A DNA stretch of 64,000 nt, taken from the NCBI GenBank assembly GCA_016182785.1, contig JACPFU010000003.1, positions 1 to 64,000 on the forward strand. The letters are read 5' to 3'. Of the stretch, positions 52,201-61,444 are shown in pieces; the stretch's first letter is position 1; every line of letters starts with the position of its first letter. Source of the stretch: Lysobacterales bacterium. Lineage in GTDB: Bacteria > Pseudomonadota > Gammaproteobacteria > Xanthomonadales > Ahniellaceae. Position numbers and translations under genes: made by a program. The notes below the pieces were generated by a model that worked only from the letters and a program-made list of their open reading frames with translations, searched no databases and had not been told where the DNA came from.

Positions 52201-55138
52201 TGGCGTGGTCATCGAACGCCGCTACGTGTCGGTGCTGACGCGCCAGTCCTCCGGGCTGTACCGCTACCAGTCGGTGTTGAAGGAACTGCCGGTGCAGGCC
52301 GCGCCGATCGCACTGCCCAAGGGCGAAGCGGTGGTGGCCCTGCCGACGGCCAATCCCGGCAGCTTCGTGTTCTTCGTGCGCGATCGCGACGGCAACACGC
52401 TGAACTCGATCGCCTACACCGTCGCCGGCGATGGCAACGTCACGCGCTCGCTCGACCGCAACGCCGAACTCGCGCTCAAGCTCGACGCCGACGAATACCG
52501 CAACGGCGACGAGATCGAGATCAGCATCGTCGCGCCCTACACCGGCAGCGGCCTGATCACCATCGAGCGCGACCGCGTCTACGCGCACCAGTGGTTCAAG
52601 GCCGAGACGCTGTCTTCGGTGCAGCGCATCCGCGTGCCTGCGGATGTGTCCGGCAATGCCTACGTCAACGTCCAGTTCCTGCGCGACCCGCAGTCGGCGG
52701 AAGTGTTCATGAGCCCGCTCAGCTACGGCGTGGTGCCGTTCCGCGTCGACCGCGCCGCGCATCGGCAAAGCCTTGCGCTGAGCGCCCCGGCACGGGTGAA
52801 GCCGGGCGAGGACCTGCCGATCACGCTTCGCACCGAAGGGCGCGCCACGGTCGCGGTATTCGCGATCGACGAAGGCATCCTGCAAGTCGCGAACTACCGT
52901 CTCGCCCACCCGCTCGACACCTTCCTGGCGAAGAAGAGCCTGCAGGTCGATACCGCGCAGATCCTCGACCTGATGCTGCCCGAGTTCAGCCGCTTCCTGA
53001 GCGCGGCGGCACCCGGCGGCGATGCCGAGGCTGCGCTTGCGCGCAATCTCAATCCGTTCAAGCGCAAGGCCGACAAGCCCGGCGTGTACTGGTCGGGCCT
53101 GACCGTGGTCGAGGGCGAACACACCTTCCGCTTCGCGACCCCGGATTCGTTCAACGGCAAGCTGCGGCTGATGGCGGTGGCGGTGAACCAGGAACGCATC
53201 GGCATCGCCGAGGGTTCGGCGCTGGTGCGCGGCGACTTCGTGCTCAGCCCGAGCCTGCCGACCGCGGTCGCGCCCGGCGACGAGTTCATCGCCAGCGTCG
53301 GCGTCGCATTCCCGCCGGTGGATGGTGATTCGCAGCCGGCCAGCGCCGAGCTGCAGGTGCGTGTCGAAGTCGGCAAGGGTCTGGAGCTGGTCGATGCCAA
53401 GCCGCAGACGCTCAAGCTCGCACCCGGCAGCGAGTCGGTGCTGGCCTTCCGCGTGCGCGCCAGCCAGCAACTCGGCGCCCAGGCGATCACGTTCAAGGCG
53501 AGCAGCGGCGCCAAGAGCGCGACCCGGCGCGTGGAGCTGTCGGTGCGGCCGCTGACGCCCTATCTCGCGCACCTGCAAGCGGGTCGCGTGCAGGGCAAGG
53601 CGCAGCGTTTTGGTCCGCTGCGCAAGCTATGGCCGGACCTGATCAAGCGCGATCTGGCGGTAGCGCAGACACCGCTCGTGCTCGCGCGCGGCCTGAACGC
53701 CTGGCTTGGCGACTTCCCGCATCTGTGCAGCGAACAGCTGATCAGCAAGGCGATCCCGGCGCTGATCGCGCGCGAGCATCCGGAGATGTTCACCACGCCG
53801 CCGCGCGATTCCGACTTCGACGCGCTCTACCAGACCCTGGCCAGCCGCCAGAACAGCGCCGGCGGGCTCGGCCTGTGGATGGCCACGCCCGAGGCCGACG
53901 AGTTCGTCAGCGCCTATGCCGGCCTGTTCTTCATCGAGGCCGCCGAGCGCGGCATCGCGGTACCGAACGAGCTGGTGCAGGCCAACACGCGCTACCTCGC
54001 GACGCTGGCGGCCGACCTCGACACCCACGAGCTGTACGAGCTGCGCGCGCGTGCATTGGCGACCTACGTGTTGACGCGGCGTGGCCAGGTGACCACGAAC
54101 TACCTCGCCGGGCTCGAAGACGCGCTCGAGAGCAACTTCGCGGATACCTGGAAGAAAGACGTGACCGCGACCCTGATCGCCGCGACCTACGCGCAGATGA
54201 AGCAGTCGAAGGCGGCGGAGGAGCGCATGCAGGATGTGCTCGCGCGCCTGCGCACGCCGTTCACGCTGGAGAACTGGTGGAACGGCTGGTACGACGACCC
54301 GGCGATCCAGGATGCGTTGAGCATGTACCTGATCGCGCGGCACTTCCCGAAGACGCTGAAGGCACTGCCGCCGAGCGCGCAGGAACGCCTGGTCGGTGCG
54401 GTCGAAGCCGGCATGACCAACACCCTGTCTTCGGCGATGACGGTGTTGTCGCTGGCGCAGATCGCGGACTCCTCCGGCGCCGAGGACCAGCTGGCGGCGA
54501 TCACGCTGGAGGCACTCGACGCGAAGGACCAGGCGCAGCCATTCGGCAGCGTGCAGGGCTGGTGGAAGCGCGGCCAGTTCGGCGTCGACGCGCGCGCCGT
54601 GCGCGTCGGCAACATCGTCTCCGGGCCGGCCTGGTACGCGCTGGTCGACACCGGCTTCGATCGGGCACCACCGCTGCAACCGCTGATGAACGGCATCGAG
54701 CTGTCGCGCGAATACCTCGATGGTGCCAAGCGTGGCGTGACCACGATGGCGCAGGGCGACGAGATCGATGTCGAGCTGCGGCTGCGCACGCCCGATGGCA
54801 GCACCCAGTACAACGTCGCCATCATCGAGCTGCTGCCCGGCGGCTTCGAGCTGGTCGAGCAGTCGCGAAGCAGTGCGGAGGAAACCGTGGCGGTTGATGT
54901 CGCGGCGCGGGTGGCGCGTCCGGGCAGCGATCTCGGGCTCGACTACCTCGACCTGCGCGAGGACCGCATCGTGCTGTACGCGACCGTCGGTGGCACCGCG
55001 CAGAAGTTCATCTATCGACTGAAGGCGACCGCGGCCGGCAGCTTCGCGATCCCGCCGCTGCATGCCGCCGGCATGTACGACCGCCGTGTCGGCTACGTCG
55101 GTGCCGGGGGCGCGCGCATCACGGTGGAGCCGCACTGA
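49259..55138 (+). CDS. Bacterial alpha-2-macroglobulin family protein
   Basis: A 1959-residue periplasmic protease trap. Residues 1-50 are cytoplasmic, and one membrane anchor lies at about 55-74, so it is not a lipoprotein like E. coli YfhM. Long macroglobulin beta-domains follow, then the thioester region with CSEQ (Cys1490, Gln1493) in FPHLCSEQLISKAIPAL. The thioester motif is intact, so it can covalently trap attacking proteases. The helical thioester domain and receptor-binding-like C-terminus (PPLHAAGMYDRRVGYVG) are present. It overlaps pbpC by one base, the pairing typical of this family, which protects the periplasm when the cell wall is breached. Confidence 0.94.
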   Translation: MDTKQSFGRRVLAGIGAVWQGIGRMLRTLLGEWDYAAPPWMQRTRQALLANPRRTLKYLLAIAAVAAFAWWWVHRPQPYTPPKATFSFQTPSLTDYTTTPAKVSPLTVSFDQSVAPLKALDGPARSISLEPKLEGEWTWLSDRELKFMPAGDWPVATDFHVRFSRKFTFAKQAQLQQYEFDFKTAPFALSVASQEFYQDPIDPALKKAVFELRASHPIDAGTFESRVKLEMRDMVSQELAPPSFVASYDEKRLQITLQSSALSLPDNGGHVALSVAEGVQSMLGGVGTEGVVSAAVDLPARFSLAVSSASAFIVDNAAGTPEQMLLIEMNQDVRDADLADVLDAVLLPKLHPEMKRNQKRYGEYLPYEWDLGEVSEALLASATPVALTLVAGERDVAGAHSFRFQAEPGRRLYVRVKKGLSSFGGFRSGKDYANVVPAPDYPKLVRFVGDGALLSLRGEQRVTLALRNVREVELTVARVPLDELHHLAQFNRAGMKSPKLGEMSADDLSERFRERILVPEMAAGEVHYEGVDLGKHWSDAAKGIFLLSVREIAHGEDLGSQPPQQFKNSYEYYDEWEAEGSELSDQRMVVLTDLGMIAKRTLDQGRDVFVQQLLGGDSAANAKVSVIARNGSTLVSAVADASGHARLPDLRDFRNEQAPVLVLAESGDDATFLPLNDGERQLDYSRFDTGGESESNSGASLRAHLFSDRGMYRPGDSAHIGMIVRSADWRALTPGLPLRARVTDARGGMVKTQRYALDDNGFMELDIAIGEVAPTGVWTIVLERIEEHPEREPRYYPISQTSIRVKEFLPDRMKLKATLSSSSPEGWVHPDELSVQLQADNLIGTPAQHRRATGKLWLTPTVPSFARYPDYVFFDQRNDSGAQELELGDQETDDQGQASFDLGLRNVSAPTFSMNLLTEVFEADGGRSVTTTVQSLVSRQPYLIGLRSVDALGYVKRGAKRELDVLALAGNGRPTAADGLNGVVIERRYVSVLTRQSSGLYRYQSVLKELPVQAAPIALPKGEAVVALPTANPGSFVFFVRDRDGNTLNSIAYTVAGDGNVTRSLDRNAELALKLDADEYRNGDEIEISIVAPYTGSGLITIERDRVYAHQWFKAETLSSVQRIRVPADVSGNAYVNVQFLRDPQSAEVFMSPLSYGVVPFRVDRAAHRQSLALSAPARVKPGEDLPITLRTEGRATVAVFAIDEGILQVANYRLAHPLDTFLAKKSLQVDTAQILDLMLPEFSRFLSAAAPGGDAEAALARNLNPFKRKADKPGVYWSGLTVVEGEHTFRFATPDSFNGKLRLMAVAVNQERIGIAEGSALVRGDFVLSPSLPTAVAPGDEFIASVGVAFPPVDGDSQPASAELQVRVEVGKGLELVDAKPQTLKLAPGSESVLAFRVRASQQLGAQAITFKASSGAKSATRRVELSVRPLTPYLAHLQAGRVQGKAQRFGPLRKLWPDLIKRDLAVAQTPLVLARGLNAWLGDFPHLCSEQLISKAIPALIAREHPEMFTTPPRDSDFDALYQTLASRQNSAGGLGLWMATPEADEFVSAYAGLFFIEAAERGIAVPNELVQANTRYLATLAADLDTHELYELRARALATYVLTRRGQVTTNYLAGLEDALESNFADTWKKDVTATLIAATYAQMKQSKAAEERMQDVLARLRTPFTLENWWNGWYDDPAIQDALSMYLIARHFPKTLKALPPSAQERLVGAVEAGMTNTLSSAMTVLSLAQIADSSGAEDQLAAITLEALDAKDQAQPFGSVQGWWKRGQFGVDARAVRVGNIVSGPAWYALVDTGFDRAPPLQPLMNGIELSREYLDGAKRGVTTMAQGDEIDVELRLRTPDGSTQYNVAIIELLPGGFELVEQSRSSAEETVAVDVAARVARPGSDLGLDYLDLREDRIVLYATVGGTAQKFIYRLKATAAGSFAIPPLHAAGMYDRRVGYVGAGGARITVEPH

Positions 55139-57471
55139 TGCGTGGCATCGTGCGCTTGGTCGGGCGCGCGATGCTGGTCTGCGGCCTGTGCGTGCTGGCG
55201 GTGTGGGCGATCCGGCAGCAGGCGCATGCGCCGCTTGCGCGCATGCGGCCGCAATCGGTCGCGGTGCACGCGGCCGATGGTTCGCTGCTGAAGCTCGCGC
55301 TCGCCAGCGATGAGCGCTATCGACTGTGGCTGCCGCTTGCGCAGATGCCGCCGGCGCTGGTCGAGGCGGTGCAGCTCAAGGAGGACCGCTGGTTCGACTG
55401 GCATCCCGGGGTCAACCCGTTCAGCCTGGCGCGCGGCGCCTGGCGCGAGCTCGGCGGTGGCGGCGACCGTTCCGGTGGCTCGACGCTGACCATGCAGCTG
55501 GTGCGCCTGCGCGACCGCGCCGACACCCGCAGCATCGCCGGAAAGCTGCGTCAGATCGCTTCGGCGCTGTGGCTTGGCGTGCGCTATCCGAAGCGCGAGG
55601 TGCTTGCTGCCTATCTGAACTACGCGCCCTACGGCGGCAACGTCGAGGGCGTCGGTGCGGCGAGCTGGATCTATTTCGGCAAGCCGGCCGCGAAGTTGAA
55701 CCTGCCCGAGATCCTGACGCTGGCGGTATTGCCGCAGCGCCCGCGCCTGCGTTGCGACGCGCAGGGCGAATGCCTCGATGCCGCACTGCGCGCGGCGCGT
55801 GCGCACCTGTTCCGGCAGTGGCTGCGGCGCCACCCGCAGGACGCGCGCTGGCAGGCGCTGGTCGATGCTCCGGTGCGGTTGCGGCGCGCATCGCAGCTGC
55901 CGAACCGGGCCCCGCATTTCGCCGCGCAGGTGCTCGCGGATGCGCGCCTGCGCGGGGCGCCGACGACGCGCATCGACAGCACGCTCGACCCGCGGCTGCA
56001 GGCGATCCTCGAAGACCGCATCGAGTCGTATCTGGTCGCCCACTCCGACCGCGGCTTGCGCAACGCCGCCGCGATCCTGGTCGATACCCGCGACATGGGC
56101 GTGCGTGCGCTGGTCGGCTCGCGCAATTTCGCCGACGCCGCGATCCACGGCCAGGTCGACGGCACCCTCGCCCGGCGCAGCCCGGGCTCGACGCTGAAAC
56201 CGTTCCTGTACGCGCTTGCGATCGAACAGGGCCGGCTGCACCCGGCCTCGGTGCTGCGCGACGTGCCGACCGCCTTCGGCAGCTTCACGCCGGAGAACTT
56301 CGATGGCCGCTTCGTTGGCCCGGTGACGGCGACGCAGGCATTGATCCGCAGTCGCAACATCCCGGCGGTCAGTGTCGCGTCGCGGCTGAGCCAGCCCAAT
56401 CTCTACCAGTTCCTGAAGCGCGCCGGCGTGCGCGAGCTGGCCAGCGAGCAGCACTACGGGCTGGCACTGGTGCTGGGTGGTGGCGAAGTCCGCATGGTCG
56501 AGCTGGCGCGGCTGTACGCGATGCTGTCGAACGACGGCGTGATGCGCTCGCTGCGCCATCGCGCGGAAGATCGCGAGGAGAACGGCGCCGCGCTGCTGAG
56601 TGCCGAAGCGAGCTTCATGGTGCGCGACATGTTGAGCCAGAACCCGCGCCCAGACGGCGGGCGCACGCCGCTGCCGCTGGCCTGGAAGACCGGCACCTCG
56701 TGGGGCTTCCACGATGCCTGGACCGCCGGCATCTACGGTCCCTACGTGCTGGTCGTCTGGTTGGGCAACTTCGACAATCGTCCCGAGCCGGCGCTGATCG
56801 GCATCGAGGCCGCGGCGCCGCTGTTCTTCCGCATCATCGACGCCATCGCCGCGGATGATCCCGGGCTGCGCGAGCCGCCCCGGCGCTGGCCGCTGAACCT
56901 GGCGCGCGTCGAGGTGTGCACCGCCAGTGGCGACCTGCCCAACGTGCATTGCCCGAGCCGCTCGCAGACCTGGTTCATTCCGGGCAAGTCGCCGATCAAG
57001 CTCAGCACGCTGCATCGCGAACTGCTGCTCGATGCGCGCAGCGGCAAGGTGCTGTGCGCGCCGGATGCAAACGTGCCGACGCGGCGCGTGGTGTTCGAGT
57101 ACTGGCCGAGCGACCTCGCCGACGTGTTCCGCCAGGCCGGGCTCGCGCGCACGCAGCCGCCGAGCGACGCGCACTGCCGCATGGGCATGCAGGGCGAGGG
57201 CAGTGCGCCATTGATCCTGTCGCCGCGCCGCGATGCCACCTATCTGCTCGCGTCCGATTCCACCGAGCAGCAGGCGCTGGTGCTGCAGGCCACCGTCGAT
57301 GCCGACGTGCGCACGGTGTTCTGGTTCGCCGACGACGCGCTGATCGGCAGCACCGCCGCGACAGCGAAGCTCGAATGGCGGCCGCGCAGCGTCGGTCGCT
57401 ATCGCCTGCGCGTGGTCGACGACCACGGCCGCGCCGAGGAACGCTGGGTCGAGATCGGCACGCGCCGCTGA
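55138..57471 (+). CDS. pbpC: Penicillin-binding protein 1C
   Basis: A 777-residue bifunctional peptidoglycan synthase. An N-terminal anchor lies at about 8-25. The GT51 transglycosylase has catalytic Glu82 in KEDRWFDWHPG and GGSTLTMQLVRL. The transpeptidase has SxxK at Ser351-Lys354 (GSTLKP), SRN at 405-407 and KTGTSWGF from Lys517. The C-terminal 100 residues form the BiPBP_C domain. It polymerises and crosslinks peptidoglycan at repair sites together with the alpha-2-macroglobulin. The stop lies 69 nt before the kinase gene. Confidence 0.96.
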   Translation: MRGIVRLVGRAMLVCGLCVLAVWAIRQQAHAPLARMRPQSVAVHAADGSLLKLALASDERYRLWLPLAQMPPALVEAVQLKEDRWFDWHPGVNPFSLARGAWRELGGGGDRSGGSTLTMQLVRLRDRADTRSIAGKLRQIASALWLGVRYPKREVLAAYLNYAPYGGNVEGVGAASWIYFGKPAAKLNLPEILTLAVLPQRPRLRCDAQGECLDAALRAARAHLFRQWLRRHPQDARWQALVDAPVRLRRASQLPNRAPHFAAQVLADARLRGAPTTRIDSTLDPRLQAILEDRIESYLVAHSDRGLRNAAAILVDTRDMGVRALVGSRNFADAAIHGQVDGTLARRSPGSTLKPFLYALAIEQGRLHPASVLRDVPTAFGSFTPENFDGRFVGPVTATQALIRSRNIPAVSVASRLSQPNLYQFLKRAGVRELASEQHYGLALVLGGGEVRMVELARLYAMLSNDGVMRSLRHRAEDREENGAALLSAEASFMVRDMLSQNPRPDGGRTPLPLAWKTGTSWGFHDAWTAGIYGPYVLVVWLGNFDNRPEPALIGIEAAAPLFFRIIDAIAADDPGLREPPRRWPLNLARVEVCTASGDLPNVHCPSRSQTWFIPGKSPIKLSTLHRELLLDARSGKVLCAPDANVPTRRVVFEYWPSDLADVFRQAGLARTQPPSDAHCRMGMQGEGSAPLILSPRRDATYLLASDSTEQQALVLQATVDADVRTVFWFADDALIGSTAATAKLEWRPRSVGRYRLRVVDDHGRAEERWVEIGTRR

Positions 57472-57540
57472 GTCGCCACGCGCACCGTGCGCAGTCGCGA
57501 CCGCCTGCGATATAACTGCCGGCCCCGGCGCAGCTTTGGC

Positions 57541-59613
57541 ATGAACGCATTCCCCGAGATCCCCGGATATCGCATCGAACGCCGCCTGGGCGAGGGCGGC
57601 ATGGCGTCGGTGTACCTGGCGACGCAGCTGTCGCTGGATCGTCCGGTGGCGATCAAGGTGGTGCATTTCCGCGGCCATGACAGCGACCAGATGGCAGCGC
57701 GCTTCGAGCACGAGGCGCGCACGCTGGCGCGGCTCGAACATCCGCACATCGTCGGCGTCTACGAGGTCGGGCGCACCCGCGCCGGGCTGCCGTACTACGC
57801 CATGGCGTTCCTGCCGAACGGCGACCTGGCGCAGGCGAAACTGCAGGGCGACCCGGTGCAGATCGCCGCCGTGCTGCGCGCGGTAGCGCAAGCGCTCGGC
57901 TTCGCCCATGCGCAGGGCGTGGTGCATCGCGACGTCAAGCCCGAGAACGTGCTGTTCGACCGCGAACAACGCGCGCGCCTGGCCGACTTCGGCATCTCGC
58001 GCAGCCTCGGCAGCGTGCGCCTGACGCAGCAGGGCGATGCGCTCGGCTCGGCCGCGTACATGAGCCCGGAGCAGGCGCGCGGGCAGGAGGTCGATGCGCG
58101 CTCCGACCTGTACAGCCTCGGCGTGGTCGCCTTCGAACTGCTCACCGGTACCTTGCCGTTCCGCGGCGAAGATGCGGTGGCGATGGCGCTCGCGCATCAT
58201 GCCGATCCGGTGCCAAGGCTGCCGGCGCGCTACGCCAGCTGGCAGCCGCTGATCGACCGCGCCCTGGCCAAGCGTCCCGAGGACCGCTTCGCATCCGCGG
58301 CCGGGTTCATCGCCACGCTCGATCGCATTCAGCCACCGGTTGATCCGCAGGCCACCGAGGCTGTCTCCGGGTTCGCGCCGCCGTCGCCCCGCCTGCGCGC
58401 GCGCCCATGGCTGTGGCTCGCTGCCGGCGGCCTGCTCGCACTCGTCATCGCAGGGATTGGCTTGCGCATGGCCGCGCCGCCGCAGGCAACGACCGCGGCG
58501 CAGACGCGACTGCAGGCGGAACTGGCGCTGATCGCGGACCGCATCGCGGCCGGGCGCTGGTTCGAGCCCGAGGCGGGCAGTGCCGCGGAGTTGCTCGGGC
58601 GCGCACTGACGTTGCATCGCGACGAAGCCACGCTGGCCGCGGCCGATGCGTTCGTGGTCGCGGTCGAGGGCGGTCTGCTGCGTGCGATCGACGAGTCGCG
58701 CGATGGCGACGCGCTGCCGCTGGTCTCGGCGCTGCGCGGCTTTGTCGCCAAGCAGCGATTGCAGCGACGCGAGGCGACCAGGGAGTTCGAGGCCGCGCTC
58801 GCGGGCGCGCTTGGCGCGCGCCTCGCGAGTGCCGAGGCGAGTGGCGATCCGCTGGCCATCGAGCTGCTGGCGGGGCTGCTGGCCGAGCAGCCGCAACTGG
58901 CGCAACGCTGGCAGGCGCTGAACGCAAAGCGGCATGCCGGACAGGCGTTGCGTGACCCCGGCGGCCCGTCATTGCGCGTGCTGCGCAGCGGCAGTGGCTG
59001 GCTCGCCTTCGCCGAGACTGAAGTGACCCGCGGCGAATACGCCCGCTTCGTCGCCAGCAGCGGTCGCGCCGCGCACGCCTGTCGCGAGATCGGCAAGCCG
59101 CTGAGCCTGGTGCGACCGCGAACCTGGCGCGAACCCGGCTTCGCGCAGAACGCGCAGCATCCGGTGGTCTGCGTCACCCACGAGGACGCGCGCGCCTATG
59201 CGCGCTGGTTGTCGCAGCAGACCGGTCGTCGCTATCGGTTGCCGAGCGCGGCGGAGTGGCGCGCCGCTGCCGCCGGCGTCGATGCATCGGCGTCCGCATG
59301 CACGCTTGGCAACGTCTATGGCCGCGATGGTCGCGACTTGAACTTGCGCGAGCGCCACGACTGCACGGATGGTGCGGAGGACACTCGTCAGGTGGCGGGA
59401 TATGCCGCGAGCCGCGACGGCCTGTTCGACCTGGTCGGCAATGTCGCCGAGTGGACCGGCGAATGCGCGTCTGTCGGCGACTGCGGTGAACGCGAAGTGA
59501 TGGGCAGCTCCTATCGCGACGGCCACAACGTCGCGCCGCTCGGCGTGCGCGAGCGCCTGGCCGGCGACCGCGCCGCGCTCGATATCGGCTTTCGCGTAGT
59601 GCGGGAACTGTGA
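57541..59613 (+). CDS. Ser/Thr kinase fused to an FGE/SUMF1-like domain
   Basis: A 690-residue protein. The kinase domain (about 8-265) has GEGGMASVY, Lys39, HRDVKPENV from 129 and DFG 149-151, all intact. A membrane helix lies at 289-310 and a helical linker follows. Residues about 480-690 form a formylglycine-generating-enzyme-like domain (ETEVTRGEYARFV, HPVVCVTHEDARAYARWLSQQTGRRYRLPSAAEWRAAA, FDLVGNVAEWT, GFRVVREL). The family's GGSW is replaced by MGSSY and the active-site Cys pair is not evident, so it is probably a binding or sensing domain. A TATAAC-TGCCGGC box lies about 25 nt before the ATG. Confidence 0.9.
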   Translation: MNAFPEIPGYRIERRLGEGGMASVYLATQLSLDRPVAIKVVHFRGHDSDQMAARFEHEARTLARLEHPHIVGVYEVGRTRAGLPYYAMAFLPNGDLAQAKLQGDPVQIAAVLRAVAQALGFAHAQGVVHRDVKPENVLFDREQRARLADFGISRSLGSVRLTQQGDALGSAAYMSPEQARGQEVDARSDLYSLGVVAFELLTGTLPFRGEDAVAMALAHHADPVPRLPARYASWQPLIDRALAKRPEDRFASAAGFIATLDRIQPPVDPQATEAVSGFAPPSPRLRARPWLWLAAGGLLALVIAGIGLRMAAPPQATTAAQTRLQAELALIADRIAAGRWFEPEAGSAAELLGRALTLHRDEATLAAADAFVVAVEGGLLRAIDESRDGDALPLVSALRGFVAKQRLQRREATREFEAALAGALGARLASAEASGDPLAIELLAGLLAEQPQLAQRWQALNAKRHAGQALRDPGGPSLRVLRSGSGWLAFAETEVTRGEYARFVASSGRAAHACREIGKPLSLVRPRTWREPGFAQNAQHPVVCVTHEDARAYARWLSQQTGRRYRLPSAAEWRAAAAGVDASASACTLGNVYGRDGRDLNLRERHDCTDGAEDTRQVAGYAASRDGLFDLVGNVAEWTGECASVGDCGEREVMGSSYRDGHNVAPLGVRERLAGDRAALDIGFRVVREL

Positions 59614-59720
59614 AGCGCATCGCGGATGCGTGCTCGAAGCGCATTGCGCGCAGTGTCGATCCCGCCACATTCCGTTGCGAATCCAGAGGGTTCGAGGCTG
59701 CCATCGTCGTTCGCGACGCA

Positions 59721-59726
59721 TACAAT
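59721..59726 (+). promoter_or_regulatory. -10 box TACAAT upstream of the PilZ-like gene
   Basis: TACAAT lies 24 nt before the ATG at 59750, with AGGGAGG as Shine-Dalgarno between them. No -35 box is clear. Confidence 0.45.
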
Positions 59727-59749
59727 GAACGCAACAAGGGAGGCGCGCC

Positions 59750-61444
59750 ATGAGCGACTTGCATCAGCGGCTGGCAAATGGATTTCCCGATCGCGCCCTG
59801 CCTTCGCGGTCGTCGATTCCGAGCGACGCCAGGGGGATCACGCAGTGGGTCGCGGCATTGCCGCTGGCGAATGCGTTGTCGGCGTCGCGCGTGCTGTTGC
59901 AGGGCATGCGCGAGTTGAACAACTTGCGCATCGACGCCGCGGCGCGGCTGCATGCGCTGGAGACGGTGCGCTCGCCTGCGGCACAACTGGTGGCGCAGGC
60001 CGATCGCCAGGTGATCGGTTCCTCGTTCCCGCTGCCGCAGGCCAAGCAGCAGCTCGGACTGCAATCGCGCGAATTCCACGAGCTGCTGGCGATCGGTTAT
60101 CGCATGGTGCTGCACGACCTGTGCGTGCCCGGAGGCAAGCTGCCGTTCCTGAAGGGCGGCATGGCCGCGCTCGCGGCCGCGCGTTCGATCGGCCACGTCG
60201 CCGAATCGTTGCTGCGGGGCTACCTGCTGTACCTGGTGCCGGCACCGGGCTTGTGGCGGTCGGCGCACGACGTGTTCCGCTTCTCGGAAGCGATCGGCGT
60301 GGTCGACAAGACCGCGGCCGATCCGTTGCTCGGCAAGGCGACGGTGAGCCCGCGGCAGTGCTATGCGCACCTGTTGCTGGCTGCGATCAGCAATCCTTAC
60401 CGTCTGGCGCAGAAGGAAATGGCCGACGCGCACGAGGCGATGCGCGGCTGGGCCGCCTACTGCGATCTTTCCATCGCCGGTGGCGCCAGCGATTTCGACG
60501 TCGCGCAGGACGAAGACCGTGGTCCCGGCTACACGCCCGACGAGCGCAGCGCCGCCGGCGTGCAGCGCGTGGCGTTTTCGCCGCGGCGCGCGCAGGAGTA
60601 CCTGGAGCGCGAGCTGTCGCTGGCCGGACAGATGGGCGGTCCGCTCAGCTTCGGCCTCAAGGGCGGCTCCAGGGTCGCGATGCCGCAGGATCTGGTGCGA
60701 CGCCTGATGTCGGCCTGGCGGCCGCAGTTCGATCGCAACCATTCGCGCCTGTCCGCGGGCCACGAGCTGGAGACGCTGATCGGCTTGCATGCGATCCACT
60801 TCCACCTGAGCGGGCAACTCGATTTCGAGAACTTCGTGCGCGAACTGCGCGGTCCCGGCATCAGCCTGAGCGAACGCGACAAGACCGCGTCGTGGGCGCA
60901 GGGTGGTGGCAGCAACGAGTCGGCGCGTGCGCTGCCGACGCGGGCGCGGGTGCTGGACCAGGGGCTTGGCGGCTACCGCCTGCAGTGGAGCGCGGAGAGC
61001 GGGGCCAAGGCGCGCATCGGCGAACTGGTCGGTCTGGCGGTGCCCGATGACGAGGAATCGACCGAGCGCGAGTGGATGATCGGCGTGATCCGCTGGCTGC
61101 GCTTCGGCCACGACGGCCAGGTCGACGCCGGCGTGGAACTGCTGGCGCGACAGGCCGAGCCGGCGGCGCTGCGGATCTCGGAAGGCGGCAGCGGGTTCAA
61201 GACGCCGGTACGTGCGATCGAGCTCGAACCGCTGCATCCGGGCAACGGCAACGGCAGCTTCCTGGCACCGAGCATCGGCGAGCGCAGCTTTGCGCGCATC
61301 GAGGTCTCGATGCGCCCCGAGCGCTACGCCGAAACCCGCGAACCGCGCGTGCAGGTGATCGCCGACATCGATCTGCTCGAACACACCGGTGCCTACCTGC
61401 GGGTCGCGCCGCGGGCAAAAACCCCGGAAAATAGCGTCGCATGA
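59750..61444 (+). CDS. PilZ-like domain protein coupled to ispG
   Basis: A 564-residue soluble protein. Residues about 1-390 are helical and resemble no enzyme I know. The C-terminal part has the outline of a PilZ domain: [28 protein letters not shown], then [27 protein letters not shown]. The DxSxxG motif for c-di-GMP appears as DQGLGG and the RxxxR is not clear, so it may be an atypical, non-binding PilZ. Homologues with this layout exist in beta- and gammaproteobacteria. Its last four bases overlap the ispG start (ATGA), so the two are translated together. Confidence 0.72.
   Translation: MSDLHQRLANGFPDRALPSRSSIPSDARGITQWVAALPLANALSASRVLLQGMRELNNLRIDAAARLHALETVRSPAAQLVAQADRQVIGSSFPLPQAKQQLGLQSREFHELLAIGYRMVLHDLCVPGGKLPFLKGGMAALAAARSIGHVAESLLRGYLLYLVPAPGLWRSAHDVFRFSEAIGVVDKTAADPLLGKATVSPRQCYAHLLLAAISNPYRLAQKEMADAHEAMRGWAAYCDLSIAGGASDFDVAQDEDRGPGYTPDERSAAGVQRVAFSPRRAQEYLERELSLAGQMGGPLSFGLKGGSRVAMPQDLVRRLMSAWRPQFDRNHSRLSAGHELETLIGLHAIHFHLSGQLDFENFVRELRGPGISLSERDKTASWAQGGGSNESARALPTRARVLDQGLGGYRLQWSAESGAKARIGELVGLAVPDDEESTEREWMIGVIRWLRFGHDGQVDAGVELLARQAEPAALRISEGGSGFKTPVRAIELEPLHPGNGNGSFLAPSIGERSFARIEVSMRPERYAETREPRVQVIADIDLLEHTGAYLRVAPRAKTPENSVA

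Noticed and set aside
57541..59613. Active formylglycine-generating enzyme
   Set aside because: The fold is recognisable but the GGSW segment and the copper-binding Cys pair are not present, so enzymatic activity is unlikely.
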